Made by a program: the position numbers and the translations under genes. Below, one piece after another: positions 1 through 7,997 of a DNA stretch of 64,000 nucleotides. Source of the DNA: Oscillospiraceae bacterium (lineage in GTDB: Bacteria; Bacillota; Clostridia; Oscillospirales; Ruminococcaceae); the NCBI GenBank assembly GCA_017505635.1, contig JAFVOU010000034.1, positions 1 to 64,000 on the forward strand, given 5' to 3'. The notes beneath the pieces are model-generated. The model worked only from the letters and a program-made list of their open reading frames with translations, did not search any database and was not told the DNA's origin. The first letter of the stretch is position 1. Every line of letters begins with the position of its first letter.

Positions 1-28
1 GACAAGAAAACACAAACACAGTGTACAG

Positions 29-114
29 CACAAAAAGGCTGTTACTGCGTTGTCAACACTTGCATTACACAAAGTAGTGCTGCGTATTTCCGCCTTGCAA
101 CAGCACTTTTTGTG
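29..114. repeat. Nested inverted repeat, possible structured RNA
   Basis: Bases 29-43 are complementary to 99-114 with one bulge, and the enclosed stretch carries a second hairpin (62-68 with 74-80, one G-T pair). No ORF of note covers it. It could be a structured RNA, an attenuator of a gene left of the window, or an intergenic repeat. It does not match the repeat families A-D described elsewhere in this window. Confidence 0.4.
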
Positions 115-132
115 CGTAAATGTGCAAAAATG

Positions 133-167
133 TCCCCATCAAAACACCAATTGGTGTCTTGATGGGG
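133..167 (-). terminator. Rho-independent terminator of the YD-repeat lipoprotein gene
   Basis: A nearly perfect palindrome of about 34 bases (arms CCCCATCAA and TTGATGGGG) lies 56 bases past the stop codon of the minus-strand gene. On that strand it is followed by ATTTTTG. Confidence 0.6.
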
Positions 168-222
168 ATTTATGTTTTCTTATCAGGATGCCGCTTTCCC
201 GCCTTTTTGTTTTTGTACAATA

Positions 223-1053
223 TTAATCTGTCACAACGGTACCGTCAGGGTTGTAAACCTCAAACTTTACAAGCTGACCGTCGGCATCATATTCGGAATA
301 GCCGATTTTTACACCGTCATCATTATATTCGGTTTTGCTTGTCAGCTTTTCGTTTTCGCCGTAGGTAGAAAATGTTGTCATAACTCCGTCACGGTTATAC
401 TCTTCCATTGTAAGTGGTTTGCCGCTTTCGTCCTTTACAACAAGGGTTTTAAGTTTGCCGTCTGTATAATATTCGCGGTTTTTTATTTCAATGCCCGCAT
501 CGTTGTATTCCGGTTCTGCAATTGTCTGCAGAGTTCCTGTGCCGCGGTACCAGTTGATGCGAACAAGTGTTCCCTCTGCATCAAATTCGGTTTCGTAGTC
601 CACCATATCATCTTCGGTGAAATTGCGGATAAGGATAACGTTACCCTTTTCGTCATATTCAAACTCGTATTTGTCATCAAGCTGATTGTTGGTGTTGTAG
701 TCAACCTCTCTGATAAGGCTGCCTTTTTCATCGTAGATATATTCTGACCAGGTAATCATACTGTTGTCACCGCCATACATGGTCATAAGTGTGCGGTTGC
801 CCTTTTCGTCATATTCATACACTGTATAGCGGTCAATCTGATTGTCTGCGGTATAACGTGTGCGGCGTATATTGTTGCCCTGTGCATCAAAATCGCTGAT
901 ATAATAGCTGCCGTCTTCGTTTGTTTCTGTTTTGCTTTCTGCGATAAGGCTTTCTATGTTATAAGTTTCGGCTATTGCCACATCGTCTGCACCGCAGGCA
1001 GAAATGGAAAGCGCTATTGCTGCGGATAAAAGAATATAAAACAGTTTTTTCAT
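223..1053 (-). CDS. Lipoprotein with YD-type (RHS/MORN-like) repeats
   Basis: This 276-aa protein is predicted to be a membrane-anchored surface lipoprotein of unknown role. It begins with a short signal sequence ending in the lipobox LSISAC, with the lipidated cysteine at residue 20. The rest is a chain of roughly 20-residue units built on YDEKGN and YNxDG motifs, like RHS/YD repeats or MORN-like toxin-antitoxin accessory proteins. No catalytic domain is visible. The start at 1053 was chosen over an upstream in-frame ATG at 1140 because it is preceded by AGGAGA and gives a proper lipoprotein signal. The gene is flanked by terminators on both sides, so it is probably monocistronic. Confidence 0.9.
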   Translation of the reverse strand: MKKLFYILLSAAIALSISACGADDVAIAETYNIESLIAESKTETNEDGSYYISDFDAQGNNIRRTRYTADNQIDRYTVYEYDEKGNRTLMTMYGGDNSMITWSEYIYDEKGSLIREVDYNTNNQLDDKYEFEYDEKGNVILIRNFTEDDMVDYETEFDAEGTLVRINWYRGTGTLQTIAEPEYNDAGIEIKNREYYTDGKLKTLVVKDESGKPLTMEEYNRDGVMTTFSTYGENEKLTSKTEYNDDGVKIGYSEYDADGQLVKFEVYNPDGTVVTD

Positions 1054-1145
1054 AGGTATCTCCTTTGGGTATTTGCTGATACTATAATACGGCATATCCT
1101 GCCAGAAATAAGTGATAATGTCACAATTGCGACAAAACAAAAATT

Positions 1146-1168
1146 AAAGGCGGGAAAACCCGCCTTTT
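1146..1168 (-). terminator. Terminator of the sugar nucleotidyltransferase gene
   Basis: Stem AAGGCGGG/CCCGCCTT with a four-base loop, followed on the minus strand by TTTAATTTTTG. It sits immediately after the stop codon at 1172 and ends the legB-legC-ptmE-like gene group. Confidence 0.75.
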
Positions 1169-1171
1169 GTT

Positions 1172-2215
1172 TTATCTGTTTTCAAGTTTTCGGCGCATTT
1201 CTTCCAGTTCTTCAAGCTGGCCCATATCCATCCAGCTGTTTTCGCTTACAGGATAAACGCCTACCTTGCAGCCCATGCTGCGGTATTTTTCGATGATGTC
1301 AGGGAAACCGCATTTATGGTTTTCTTCCAGTTCATCCACCACACGTTTGTCCACAAGGTACATACCTGTGTTGGTGAGGAAGTTCATTGTAGGTTTTTCG
1401 GTGATATCCTTGATTTCGCCCTCTTCGTTAAGGGTAAAAACGCCGTAAGGGATTGTAACGTGCTTGAATGCGCACACAACAGTGATTACATTACCCTGTT
1501 TTTTGTGGAACTTGTAGATATCGTTGTAGTCGGCATCGATAAGCACATCGCAGTTGGTGAGGAAAAACGGTGTGTCGATTTTGCCTTTAAGCAGGCTTAA
1601 ACCGCCGCCTGTGCCAAGAAAAACCTCTTCCTCCACAAAGTCAACGTTATAATCCTTGCAAAGTTCGTTGAAATAGGCTTTAATCATATGCTTTTTGTGG
1701 TTTACCACAAGGTCAAACTGACTGCAGCCAAAGGAATGGAAACGGTCGATGATGTGTTCGATGATTGGTTTTTCGCCCACAGGGATAAGTGGTTTTGGCA
1801 GAATTTTTGTGTAAGGATAAAGGCGTGTGCCCAAGCCGCCCGCCATAATTACAACAGGCAGGTCAAGGTTTTTGCTGCCCTTGACTGTATGTTCGTCATA
1901 AAAGGCAATTTCCACTATTCTGCCCTCGTTGTCCAGCAGAGGCAGCGCGGAGATTGATTTTTTAACCATATAATCTGCGGCTTCGCTTTTCTGTGCAATG
2001 CCCAGATATTTTGGATTGTAGTTTACCACCTTGCTGATTTTGTCATCAAGGCTGCCGCCGTGAATGATGTGACGGCGGATATCTGCATCGGTTACCACAC
2101 CTTTAAGGTGCAGATCCGGCGCAACAATAAGTATCTGTCTGCCTGTTTTTTCAAGCTGTGTCATGGCATCCAGAACTGTAATATCTTCGCTGATTAAAAG
2201 CTGGTCAATAAGCAT
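1172..2215 (-). CDS. ptmE: CBS-domain sugar-1-phosphate nucleotidyltransferase (PtmE-like)
   Basis: The 347-aa protein has a tandem CBS pair (about residues 1-115) followed by a nucleotidyltransferase domain with the signature AGGLGTR (125-131) and the downstream KPLIPVG substrate loop. This order matches PtmE, the glucosamine-1-phosphate guanylyltransferase that makes the GDP-sugar for bacterial legionaminic acid. Its neighbours on the same strand are LegC- and LegB-like enzymes that use GDP-GlcNAc, which supports that role. Mannose-1-phosphate guanylyltransferases share the fold, so the substrate is inferred from context. The 307-base gap to legC is filled by a family A repeat, so the gene may be cotranscribed across the repeat. 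Confidence 0.85.
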   Translation of the reverse strand: MLIDQLLISEDITVLDAMTQLEKTGRQILIVAPDLHLKGVVTDADIRRHIIHGGSLDDKISKVVNYNPKYLGIAQKSEAADYMVKKSISALPLLDNEGRIVEIAFYDEHTVKGSKNLDLPVVIMAGGLGTRLYPYTKILPKPLIPVGEKPIIEHIIDRFHSFGCSQFDLVVNHKKHMIKAYFNELCKDYNVDFVEEEVFLGTGGGLSLLKGKIDTPFFLTNCDVLIDADYNDIYKFHKKQGNVITVVCAFKHVTIPYGVFTLNEEGEIKDITEKPTMNFLTNTGMYLVDKRVVDELEENHKCGFPDIIEKYRSMGCKVGVYPVSENSWMDMGQLEELEEMRRKLENR

Positions 2216-2300
2216 AGTGGTTGTCCTTTTTTATTTTTATTGGCTGTCTGCCGACAGTATTGAGACTGACATTTCTGCCAAACTGCACAATAATGCCTTG

Positions 2301-2510
2301 CATGTCACTTTTGACACCAAAAGTGACCAAAAGTGGCGCTGATTGCGACGCAGCGCCCCACGCAGAATATGTACAGCATCGTCGCTTGCACTCTGGCGCT
2401 TTCGCAGACAAATCCGTCTGCACCGCGCCACCTGGTCTGTGCAAAGGTCGCGACAATACATATTTTATACAAGGAGATGCCCGCATCTCCTTTCACCTCT
2501 TGGAAATATC
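2301..2510 (+). repeat. Family A hairpin repeat, copy A1
   Basis: About 210 bases filling the legC-ptmE gap. It starts with CATGTCACTTTTG and contains three hairpins: H1 2335-2341/2351-2357, H2 2394-2399/2425-2430 with inner arms GCAGAC/GTCTGC (2404-2409/2416-2421), and H3 2473-2480/2483-2490. Between H2 and H3 is the conserved block GCGACAATACATATT, and the copy ends in GGAAATATC. It lies antisense to the flanking genes. Full-length relatives are at 3714-3921 and 22951-23159, partial ones at 7896-7950 and 9375-9432. No transposase or clear target duplication is visible. Confidence 0.8.
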
Positions 2511-2522
2511 TTTACTGATAAC

Positions 2523-3689
2523 TTATTTTGTAATTTCCAGCAGTCTGTCTGCAACAATTTTTGCATCGTCCAGTGTCAGATTTGTGGTGCAAGGAATGTT
2601 TACAACGCGTTTGAAGTAGTAGTTTGCCTTTGAAAGGTCGGTGCGCTGACAATCTTTATAAGGTTCAAGGTCGCTGATAAGCGCCCAGATTGGTCTTGTC
2701 TGGATTTTGTCTTCGCTCATGCCTTTAAGGATATCGTCGGTGGAAAGCTGTGTATCTTTAAGCAGAACGGAATAGAACCATTTGTTAGAACGGATATCAC
2801 TGCGGAAAGGCAGAATTTCAAGGCCGTTTTTGCCGTGAATTGCATCAACATAGAAATCGTAGTTGCGTTCTTTTACACCGATGAATTTTTCAAGACATTC
2901 CATCTGTGCAACACCCAGTGCTGCCTGCAGGTTTGTCATACGGTAGTTATAGCCGATTTCATCGTGGTAGAAACGGACTTCGTCGCTTTTTGCCTGTGTG
3001 GACAGATGTTTTGCACGGGCAGCCCAGTCTTCGTGGTTGGACACAAGCATACCGCCGCCGCCTGTTGTGATGATTTTGTTGCCGTTGAAGCTGTAACAGC
3101 CGATGTCACCGATTGTGCCTGCAAATTTGCCTGCATATCTGCCCTCTTTGCAGTATGTGCCAAGGGCTTCGGTTGCATCTTCGATAAGGATAAGGTTGTA
3201 TTCCTTTGCAATATCCATCAGTTCTTCCATCTGACAGAGGTTGCCGAAAACGTGCACCGCCATAATGGCTTTTACGTGGGCACCTGTTGTTTTGTTGATG
3301 GTTTTGCCGTCCACCATTTCGCAGTTTGTGCTGAGGAAAGAACGCACTTTTTCAGGGTCGATGCAGAGATAATCATCACAGTCCACAAAGATTGGCTGTG
3401 CATTTGCGTATTTTACAGGGTTAACTGCCGCGATAAATGTAAGGGTTGGCACAAGAACTTCGTCCCCCATGCCCACACCTGCCACAACAAGTGCAAGGTG
3501 CAAAGCTGCTGTACCGCTTGCTGTTGCAACAGCGCGTGGCATTTTAACATATGCCGCAACGTCTTCTTCAAATTTTGTAACATAACCGCCGCCTGTGGAA
3601 ACCCAGGTGGATTTTACAGCATCGTTAACGTATTTTTCTTCGTTGCCTTCAAAGTTAGGCACTGAAAGTGGAATAAAAGGATGACTCAT
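2523..3689 (-). CDS. legC: LegC-family sugar aminotransferase
   Basis: The 388-aa protein is a PLP-dependent DegT/DnrJ/EryC1 aminotransferase. It carries the cofactor-binding TASGTAALHLAL stretch near residue 57, the conserved acidic DATEALG (Asp171) and the Schiff-base lysine in SFNGNKI (Lys205). In the legionaminic acid route LegC aminates the 4-keto sugar made by LegB on GDP-GlcNAc. The reading frame is open up to 3884, but the upstream part is translated repeat A2. The start at 3689 is preceded by GGAGGCGATAAA and gives the usual family length. Repeat elements separate it from both neighbours, although all are on one strand. Confidence 0.92.
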   Translation of the reverse strand: MSHPFIPLSVPNFEGNEEKYVNDAVKSTWVSTGGGYVTKFEEDVAAYVKMPRAVATASGTAALHLALVVAGVGMGDEVLVPTLTFIAAVNPVKYANAQPIFVDCDDYLCIDPEKVRSFLSTNCEMVDGKTINKTTGAHVKAIMAVHVFGNLCQMEELMDIAKEYNLILIEDATEALGTYCKEGRYAGKFAGTIGDIGCYSFNGNKIITTGGGGMLVSNHEDWAARAKHLSTQAKSDEVRFYHDEIGYNYRMTNLQAALGVAQMECLEKFIGVKERNYDFYVDAIHGKNGLEILPFRSDIRSNKWFYSVLLKDTQLSTDDILKGMSEDKIQTRPIWALISDLEPYKDCQRTDLSKANYYFKRVVNIPCTTNLTLDDAKIVADRLLEITK

Positions 3690-3713
3690 TTTATCGCCTC
3701 CGTAGATATTTTT

Positions 3714-3921
3714 GATATTTGCAGGGTGGTGTAATGGAGGGGTGCAGCCCCTCCTCATATCAAATATGTATTGTCGCCCCGTTTGCATAAACCGGGTGGC
3801 GCGGTGCAGACGGACCTGTCTGCGAAAGCGCCATAGTATAAGCGACAATGTGGTGCATATTCCGCATGGGTCCGCTGCGTGCATCAGCGGCGCTTTTGGT
3901 GACTTTTGGCGTCAAAAGTCA
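3714..3921 (-). repeat. Family A hairpin repeat, copy A2 (inverted)
   Basis: Full-length copy in opposite orientation to A1, in the 272-base gap between the DUF2142 gene and legC and co-oriented with them. On the minus strand the inner stem of H2 is again GCAGAC/GTCTGC. The H3 stem is GGAGGGG/CCCCTCC, different from A1 and A5 but self-complementary. The GCGACAATACATAT block is kept. Confidence 0.8.
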
Positions 3922-3961
3922 CGTCCGAAAGGACAAATGCGGCATCACATGCAATGTGATA

Positions 3962-5599
3962 TTACGATACAAAAACAATTGCTTTAAGCGGGAAGTAGTA
4001 TGCCGCAAACAGCAGGATAACCGCAAGCAGTGCAAAGCCAAAGCCTATCCACACTGTGCTGCATTCGCCTTTTGCAAGGGACTTTTCAGGATCTGCACTG
4101 TTTTCACAGTCAGGACTGCCCTTTGTATAACCTTTTGCCCACCAGCTGAAAAGCATTAAAAAGCCCATAAATGCAGGGATAAAGTATCTCATCTGCAGGC
4201 CGATAATCTGCGGCAGTGTTACAGGTGTCCATGTAAGGTACAGCCCTGTTGCACACACTGCATAGGTGAGCAGTGCTGTGATAAAGAAGATAACAACGCG
4301 GTTAAAATCTGCCTTTTTAAGCAGCGGTGCATTTTTGAATGCTGCAAGCAGCAGCACAATTGGTGTAAATGCACTGATAACCTTGATGTCCACATCAATC
4401 CAGCCAAAGAGGCCTCCTGTGGAGATAAAGAAGGAGTTGTTGCGCATTGTGTCAAGGAACACAACAAAGTAGCGCAAAGGATTTTTGAGCACAAACATAA
4501 GCTGTGCCGCAGGGTTGGAATCGGACATAGGGCGTTCGATAACTCCGTAGTTGGAAAGCAGACCTACAAGCAGGCCCATGCCTTCGTATACAACAAGGAA
4601 CACCGCAAGCACAATTGCCGCAAACTGCCAGCGTTTGATTTTTACATTCCAGCGGCCTTTTGGCAAAAGCAGCAAAAGCAGGATAAACACGATATAGTTC
4701 ATCTTGCTGGTGCACATAACCGCAAATGCCACGGCAAAGGTAATGGCTTTTTTTCTGTCAAAGCTGTCGCTTAAAACCGTGCCGAACACAAGGAACATAA
4801 GCCCGAACAGCATACAGTCGTTGTTGCAGCTGGAAACCACAAACATGGTAAGAGGCATTATCATAATGGCATAAAGCATCATACGGAAACGGCTTGCCCA
4901 GCTTAGTGCAAAGTAGCAGCAGGCAGTGTAGAACACAAGGTTTGCAACCCTTGCAAGCCAGTAGCACCAAAGTGCATCGGCACCAAAGAGTCGGCCTATA
5001 AACACACCCAGTGCCTGTGGCAGATACGGGATTATCTGGAAGATGATAATGCCCATATGTTCGCCCTGTCTGCCGCTTGCCATATCTTCAAAGTAGATAT
5101 CAAAGCGGTCAAGGATGCTGCAGCCCTTTTCGGCAGGATAGCCGTTGCGGTATGCCACAGGAAATGCTTCCATAAGCAGGTAGACATCGTTTGGCCATTC
5201 CTGCTTTTCGTCAAACTGAAAGTCCCCCATACCCATTGCATAGCTGCGCAGGTAATGGCTTTGTTCGTCCGGCACCTGGTTTGGAGGTGTGACAAAACAG
5301 AACAGCACACCCACAATAAAGATGAGGGCTGTCATAAGCAGTGCAGGATTGTTTTTGCAGAATTTTGCCGCCGCAGCCGCACCTGCTGTTATCAGTACAA
5401 AGATGCCGAACAGCACAAGGGTGCCTTTTATCTGTGTTATCCACTGCGGTTCGTAAACCACGCGGACAAAGTATATTGCAAAAAACGCAAGACAGAATAA
5501 AACGAAACAGCCTATACCGCAGAGCAATACAGGCTTATTTCTTAAACTGTCACACAGTTTTTTAAGTTTTTCGGGTAATGTTTTAAATTTATCTGTCAT
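3962..5599 (-). CDS. DUF2142 multispanning membrane protein
   Basis: The 545-aa protein has about a dozen hydrophobic segments. It carries the hallmark loop TPPNQVPDEQSH (residues 104-115) of DUF2142 membrane proteins, a family placed near GT-C glycosyltransferases. The acidic pair D111-E112 with H115 after the third membrane segment resembles the extracytoplasmic catalytic loop of GT-C enzymes, so transfer of a lipid-linked sugar is a reasonable but unproven role. It starts 26 bases after legB and shares its operon, which ties it to the legionaminic-acid-type surface sugar. AAAGGTC precedes the ATG. Confidence 0.88.
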   Translation of the reverse strand: MTDKFKTLPEKLKKLCDSLRNKPVLLCGIGCFVLFCLAFFAIYFVRVVYEPQWITQIKGTLVLFGIFVLITAGAAAAAKFCKNNPALLMTALIFIVGVLFCFVTPPNQVPDEQSHYLRSYAMGMGDFQFDEKQEWPNDVYLLMEAFPVAYRNGYPAEKGCSILDRFDIYFEDMASGRQGEHMGIIIFQIIPYLPQALGVFIGRLFGADALWCYWLARVANLVFYTACCYFALSWASRFRMMLYAIMIMPLTMFVVSSCNNDCMLFGLMFLVFGTVLSDSFDRKKAITFAVAFAVMCTSKMNYIVFILLLLLLPKGRWNVKIKRWQFAAIVLAVFLVVYEGMGLLVGLLSNYGVIERPMSDSNPAAQLMFVLKNPLRYFVVFLDTMRNNSFFISTGGLFGWIDVDIKVISAFTPIVLLLAAFKNAPLLKKADFNRVVIFFITALLTYAVCATGLYLTWTPVTLPQIIGLQMRYFIPAFMGFLMLFSWWAKGYTKGSPDCENSADPEKSLAKGECSTVWIGFGFALLAVILLFAAYYFPLKAIVFVS

Positions 5600-5625
5600 A
5601 GACGTGTGACCTTTACAAAAGTTTT

Positions 5626-6609
5626 TTAAACGTTGTAAATTTCAGGTTTATAGCGGTCAAGGTTCTGACGCATCCAGTCGATAGTTTCGGCAATGCCCTG
5701 TTCGAAGGTGTAGTTTGGTTTCCAGCCTGTTAAGCTGTTAAGCTGTTTTGCTGTGCCGAGAAGACGGTTAACCTCGCTTTTTTCAGGACGCAGGCGCTGT
5801 TCTTCGCAGATGATGCGTGCATTAGGGTTAATCTGACGGATAAGCTCGTTTGCAAGGTCGCCGATGGAGATTTCCTGTTCGGTTGCAATGTTGAGCTCTT
5901 TGCCGATTGTATTGTCGTGGTTTGCAATTGTTACAAAACCGTTTGCTGTGTCTTTAACATAGTTGAAGTCGCGTGTAGGTGTAAGGCTGCCCAGCTTGAT
6001 TTCTTCGGCACCGCTTAAAAGCTGTGTAATAATTGTTGGGATAACTGCGCGTGCGGACTGACGCGGGCCGTATGTGTTGAATGGGCGCACGATTGTAACA
6101 GGTGTTTCGAAACTTCTGTAGAAGCTTTCGGCAATTCTGTCTGCACCGATTTTTGTTGCAGAGTATGGACTCTGACCCTGATATGGGTGTTTTTCGTCAA
6201 TTGGCACATACTGTGCTGTGCCGTAAACCTCGCTTGTGGAAGTTACAAGCACACGGCGTGTGTCAAGGTCGCGTGCTGCCTGCAGAATGTTGAGTGTGCC
6301 TTTTACGTTTGTGTCAACGTAAGTGTCAGGAGAATGATAGCTGAAAGGAATTGCAATAAGTGCTGCAAGGTGGAAAACTGTGTCCTGGCCTTTCATTGCA
6401 ACACGCACGCCGTTAGGGTCACGCACGTCACCCAGCACAACATTCATGGAAGCTTTTTCTTCCTTGCTGAGTGTGTCCAGCCAGCCCCACTGACCAAAAG
6501 AGTTGTAGAGGCAGAATGCTGTAACATCGTAGCCTTCGCGAATTAACTGCTGTGTAAGGTGGCTGCCGATAAAACCGTCTGCACCTGTAACCATAACTTT
6601 TCTTGCCAT
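5626..6609 (-). CDS. legB: NAD-dependent sugar 4,6-dehydratase LegB
   Basis: The 327-aa protein is an extended short-chain dehydrogenase. It has a Rossmann GADGFIG motif (residues 9-15), the TSTSEVYG segment (123-130) and the catalytic Tyr149-x3-Lys153 in YSATK. The TSTSEVYG/YSATK combination is typical of LegB, which converts GDP-GlcNAc to the 4-keto-6-deoxy sugar in legionaminic acid synthesis. UDP-GlcNAc dehydratases are close relatives, so the nucleotide is inferred from the PtmE-like neighbour. It is the first gene of the minus-strand unit and has a candidate sigma-A promoter upstream at 6677-6704. The RBS is GTGAGGAATTAT. Confidence 0.92.
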   Translation of the reverse strand: MARKVMVTGADGFIGSHLTQQLIREGYDVTAFCLYNSFGQWGWLDTLSKEEKASMNVVLGDVRDPNGVRVAMKGQDTVFHLAALIAIPFSYHSPDTYVDTNVKGTLNILQAARDLDTRRVLVTSTSEVYGTAQYVPIDEKHPYQGQSPYSATKIGADRIAESFYRSFETPVTIVRPFNTYGPRQSARAVIPTIITQLLSGAEEIKLGSLTPTRDFNYVKDTANGFVTIANHDNTIGKELNIATEQEISIGDLANELIRQINPNARIICEEQRLRPEKSEVNRLLGTAKQLNSLTGWKPNYTFEQGIAETIDWMRQNLDRYKPEIYNV

Positions 6610-6676
6610 ATATAATTCCTCACTTTTCTGTGTGTGATTTGCCTGATATCATATAAATGCGCATACTGACGCATTA

Positions 6677-6704
6677 TTTATATTATTTTACTATATTATG
6701 CCAA
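6677..6704 (-). promoter_or_regulatory. Candidate sigma-A promoter of the legB unit
   Basis: On the minus strand TTGGCA (699-704) is followed after 16 bases by TATAAA (677-682). It lies about 70 bases upstream of legB in the AT-rich divergent spacer. Confidence 0.5.
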
Positions 6705-6718
6705 AAATTACAATATCA

Positions 6719-6747
6719 TTTACAAACCACATATATTTTGATAAAAT
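6719..6747 (+). promoter_or_regulatory. Candidate sigma-A promoter of the SGNH gene
   Basis: TTTACA (6719-6724), a 17-base spacer and TAAAAT (6742-6747), about 40 bases before the start codon at 6786. Confidence 0.5.
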
Positions 6748-6785
6748 ATAAATTGGTGAATTATGTTTTTTCGAAAGGAAAATCT

Positions 6786-7712
6786 ATGTTTAAATTAGCA
6801 AAAAAACTGGTGATTATTTTATTGCCGATAGCTATATATTTTGCCGCTTTTGTATACTTTGAGCCATACAACTATTTTGGCATAAAACAGAGCGAATACA
6901 ACGGCGACAGTGCCATTGTGCGCGTGCGGAACTACAACGCCGACCCTGCCGATGTGATTATTGTAGGGGACAGCCGCATGGCACACTTTGATATGGAACT
7001 TGTGGAAAGCCTTGTGGGCGAAAAGGTTGGCAATCTTGCCTTTGGCGGCGCCAGCTTCAACGAGGCAATGGACCTGCTTGAATATGCCCTTGACGTTAAC
7101 CCCGATGTGCACACAGTCTACTGCGAGGCAAGTTTTTACACCCTTAACGAAAGCTATTTCAAGGACAGAATGAGCAGCATAAAGACAATTGCGGAAAATC
7201 CGCTTGCATATATGCTCAACTTCAACTACAACATTGAGATGCTGAGCAACGTGCGCTGGGTGCTGCAGGGTGTGGAAAACGTGGCAACACCTCACCACGA
7301 GGAATGGACACACGAGGATTATTACTACGAGGACGGCACAAAGCGCCCATACCGCAGAAACCTTGAGGAATATGCCCTTGAAAAAATATACCCGGTGTGT
7401 GACGGATACAGGCTGGACACAGCAGACGTGGAAAGATACATCGACCTTGCAAAGCTGTGCAGGGCAAGAGGGATTAAACTTTACACCGTTATGCCGCCTG
7501 TGGACCAGTCTCTTATCGACCTTGTGGTTGAACCAATGGGAATTGGCGAACATATCGAAACATTTATAAACGAGGTAAGCCCTTACACAGAGGTGCTTAA
7601 CTTTGAATACAACGAGACAAACTTTTTCAGCGAAGATTTGTACTATGACGGGCTGCACCTTGATGTTTACAGCGGATTGCCAATATATACCGAAATGCTG
7701 TTTGGAAGATAA
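6786..7712 (+). CDS. Membrane-anchored SGNH/GDSL-like hydrolase or acyltransferase
   Basis: The 308-aa protein has one N-terminal membrane segment (about residues 5-24) and an extracytoplasmic SGNH domain. Block I is VIIVGDSRM, with the candidate nucleophile Ser63, and the C-terminal block is DGLHLD (Asp288, His291). Such proteins add or remove acetyl groups on surface glycans, or act as DltD-like partners. The substrate is unknown, but the place next to legB and sugar genes fits glycan modification. The start at 6786 is preceded by AAAGGAAA. An in-frame ATG at 6657 would add 43 AT-rich, signal-destroying residues and overlaps the promoter region, so it was rejected. Confidence 0.85.
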   Translation: MFKLAKKLVIILLPIAIYFAAFVYFEPYNYFGIKQSEYNGDSAIVRVRNYNADPADVIIVGDSRMAHFDMELVESLVGEKVGNLAFGGASFNEAMDLLEYALDVNPDVHTVYCEASFYTLNESYFKDRMSSIKTIAENPLAYMLNFNYNIEMLSNVRWVLQGVENVATPHHEEWTHEDYYYEDGTKRPYRRNLEEYALEKIYPVCDGYRLDTADVERYIDLAKLCRARGIKLYTVMPPVDQSLIDLVVEPMGIGEHIETFINEVSPYTEVLNFEYNETNFFSEDLYYDGLHLDVYSGLPIYTEMLFGR

Positions 7713-7895
7713 TTTTATATCTGATATTCTTCCGAACGGTTTGCAATGAGCACTCTGCTATATAATTGCATAACATCAGCAAGTCTGTTTTTGCCTTGGC
7801 AAAATGAAAAAAGGTGTCTGAGGATGAGCAAAACCGCAGGTTTTGGTGTATCCGAGTTCTTTTTTCAAAGACATTGCGGCTGTGAAAAGGAGGCG

Positions 7896-7950
7896 GGGTC
7901 CGCTGCCTGCCACAGCGGCAGTTTTGGTCACTTTTGCTGCCAAAAGTGAC
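7896..7950 (-). repeat. Family A fragment, copy A3
   Basis: Only the 5' third of the family is recognisable, on the minus strand: the CAAAAGTGACCAAAA block and an H1-type stem GCCGCTG/CAGCGG. The gap 7713-7997 is otherwise AT-rich noncoding sequence in which I see no gene. Confidence 0.55.
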
Positions 7951-7997
7951 GGCAACGCCCTGGCCTGCAGGGCAAATAACCACTACGGAGTAGAACT

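Noticed and set aside
2301-2510. Insertion sequence or integron-type attC site
   Set aside because: No transposase or integrase is near any copy and the conserved attC core motifs are missing.
3690-3884. 65-residue N-terminal extension of LegC
   Set aside because: It is the translated A2 repeat; GGAGG before the ATG at 3689 and family length support the shorter protein.
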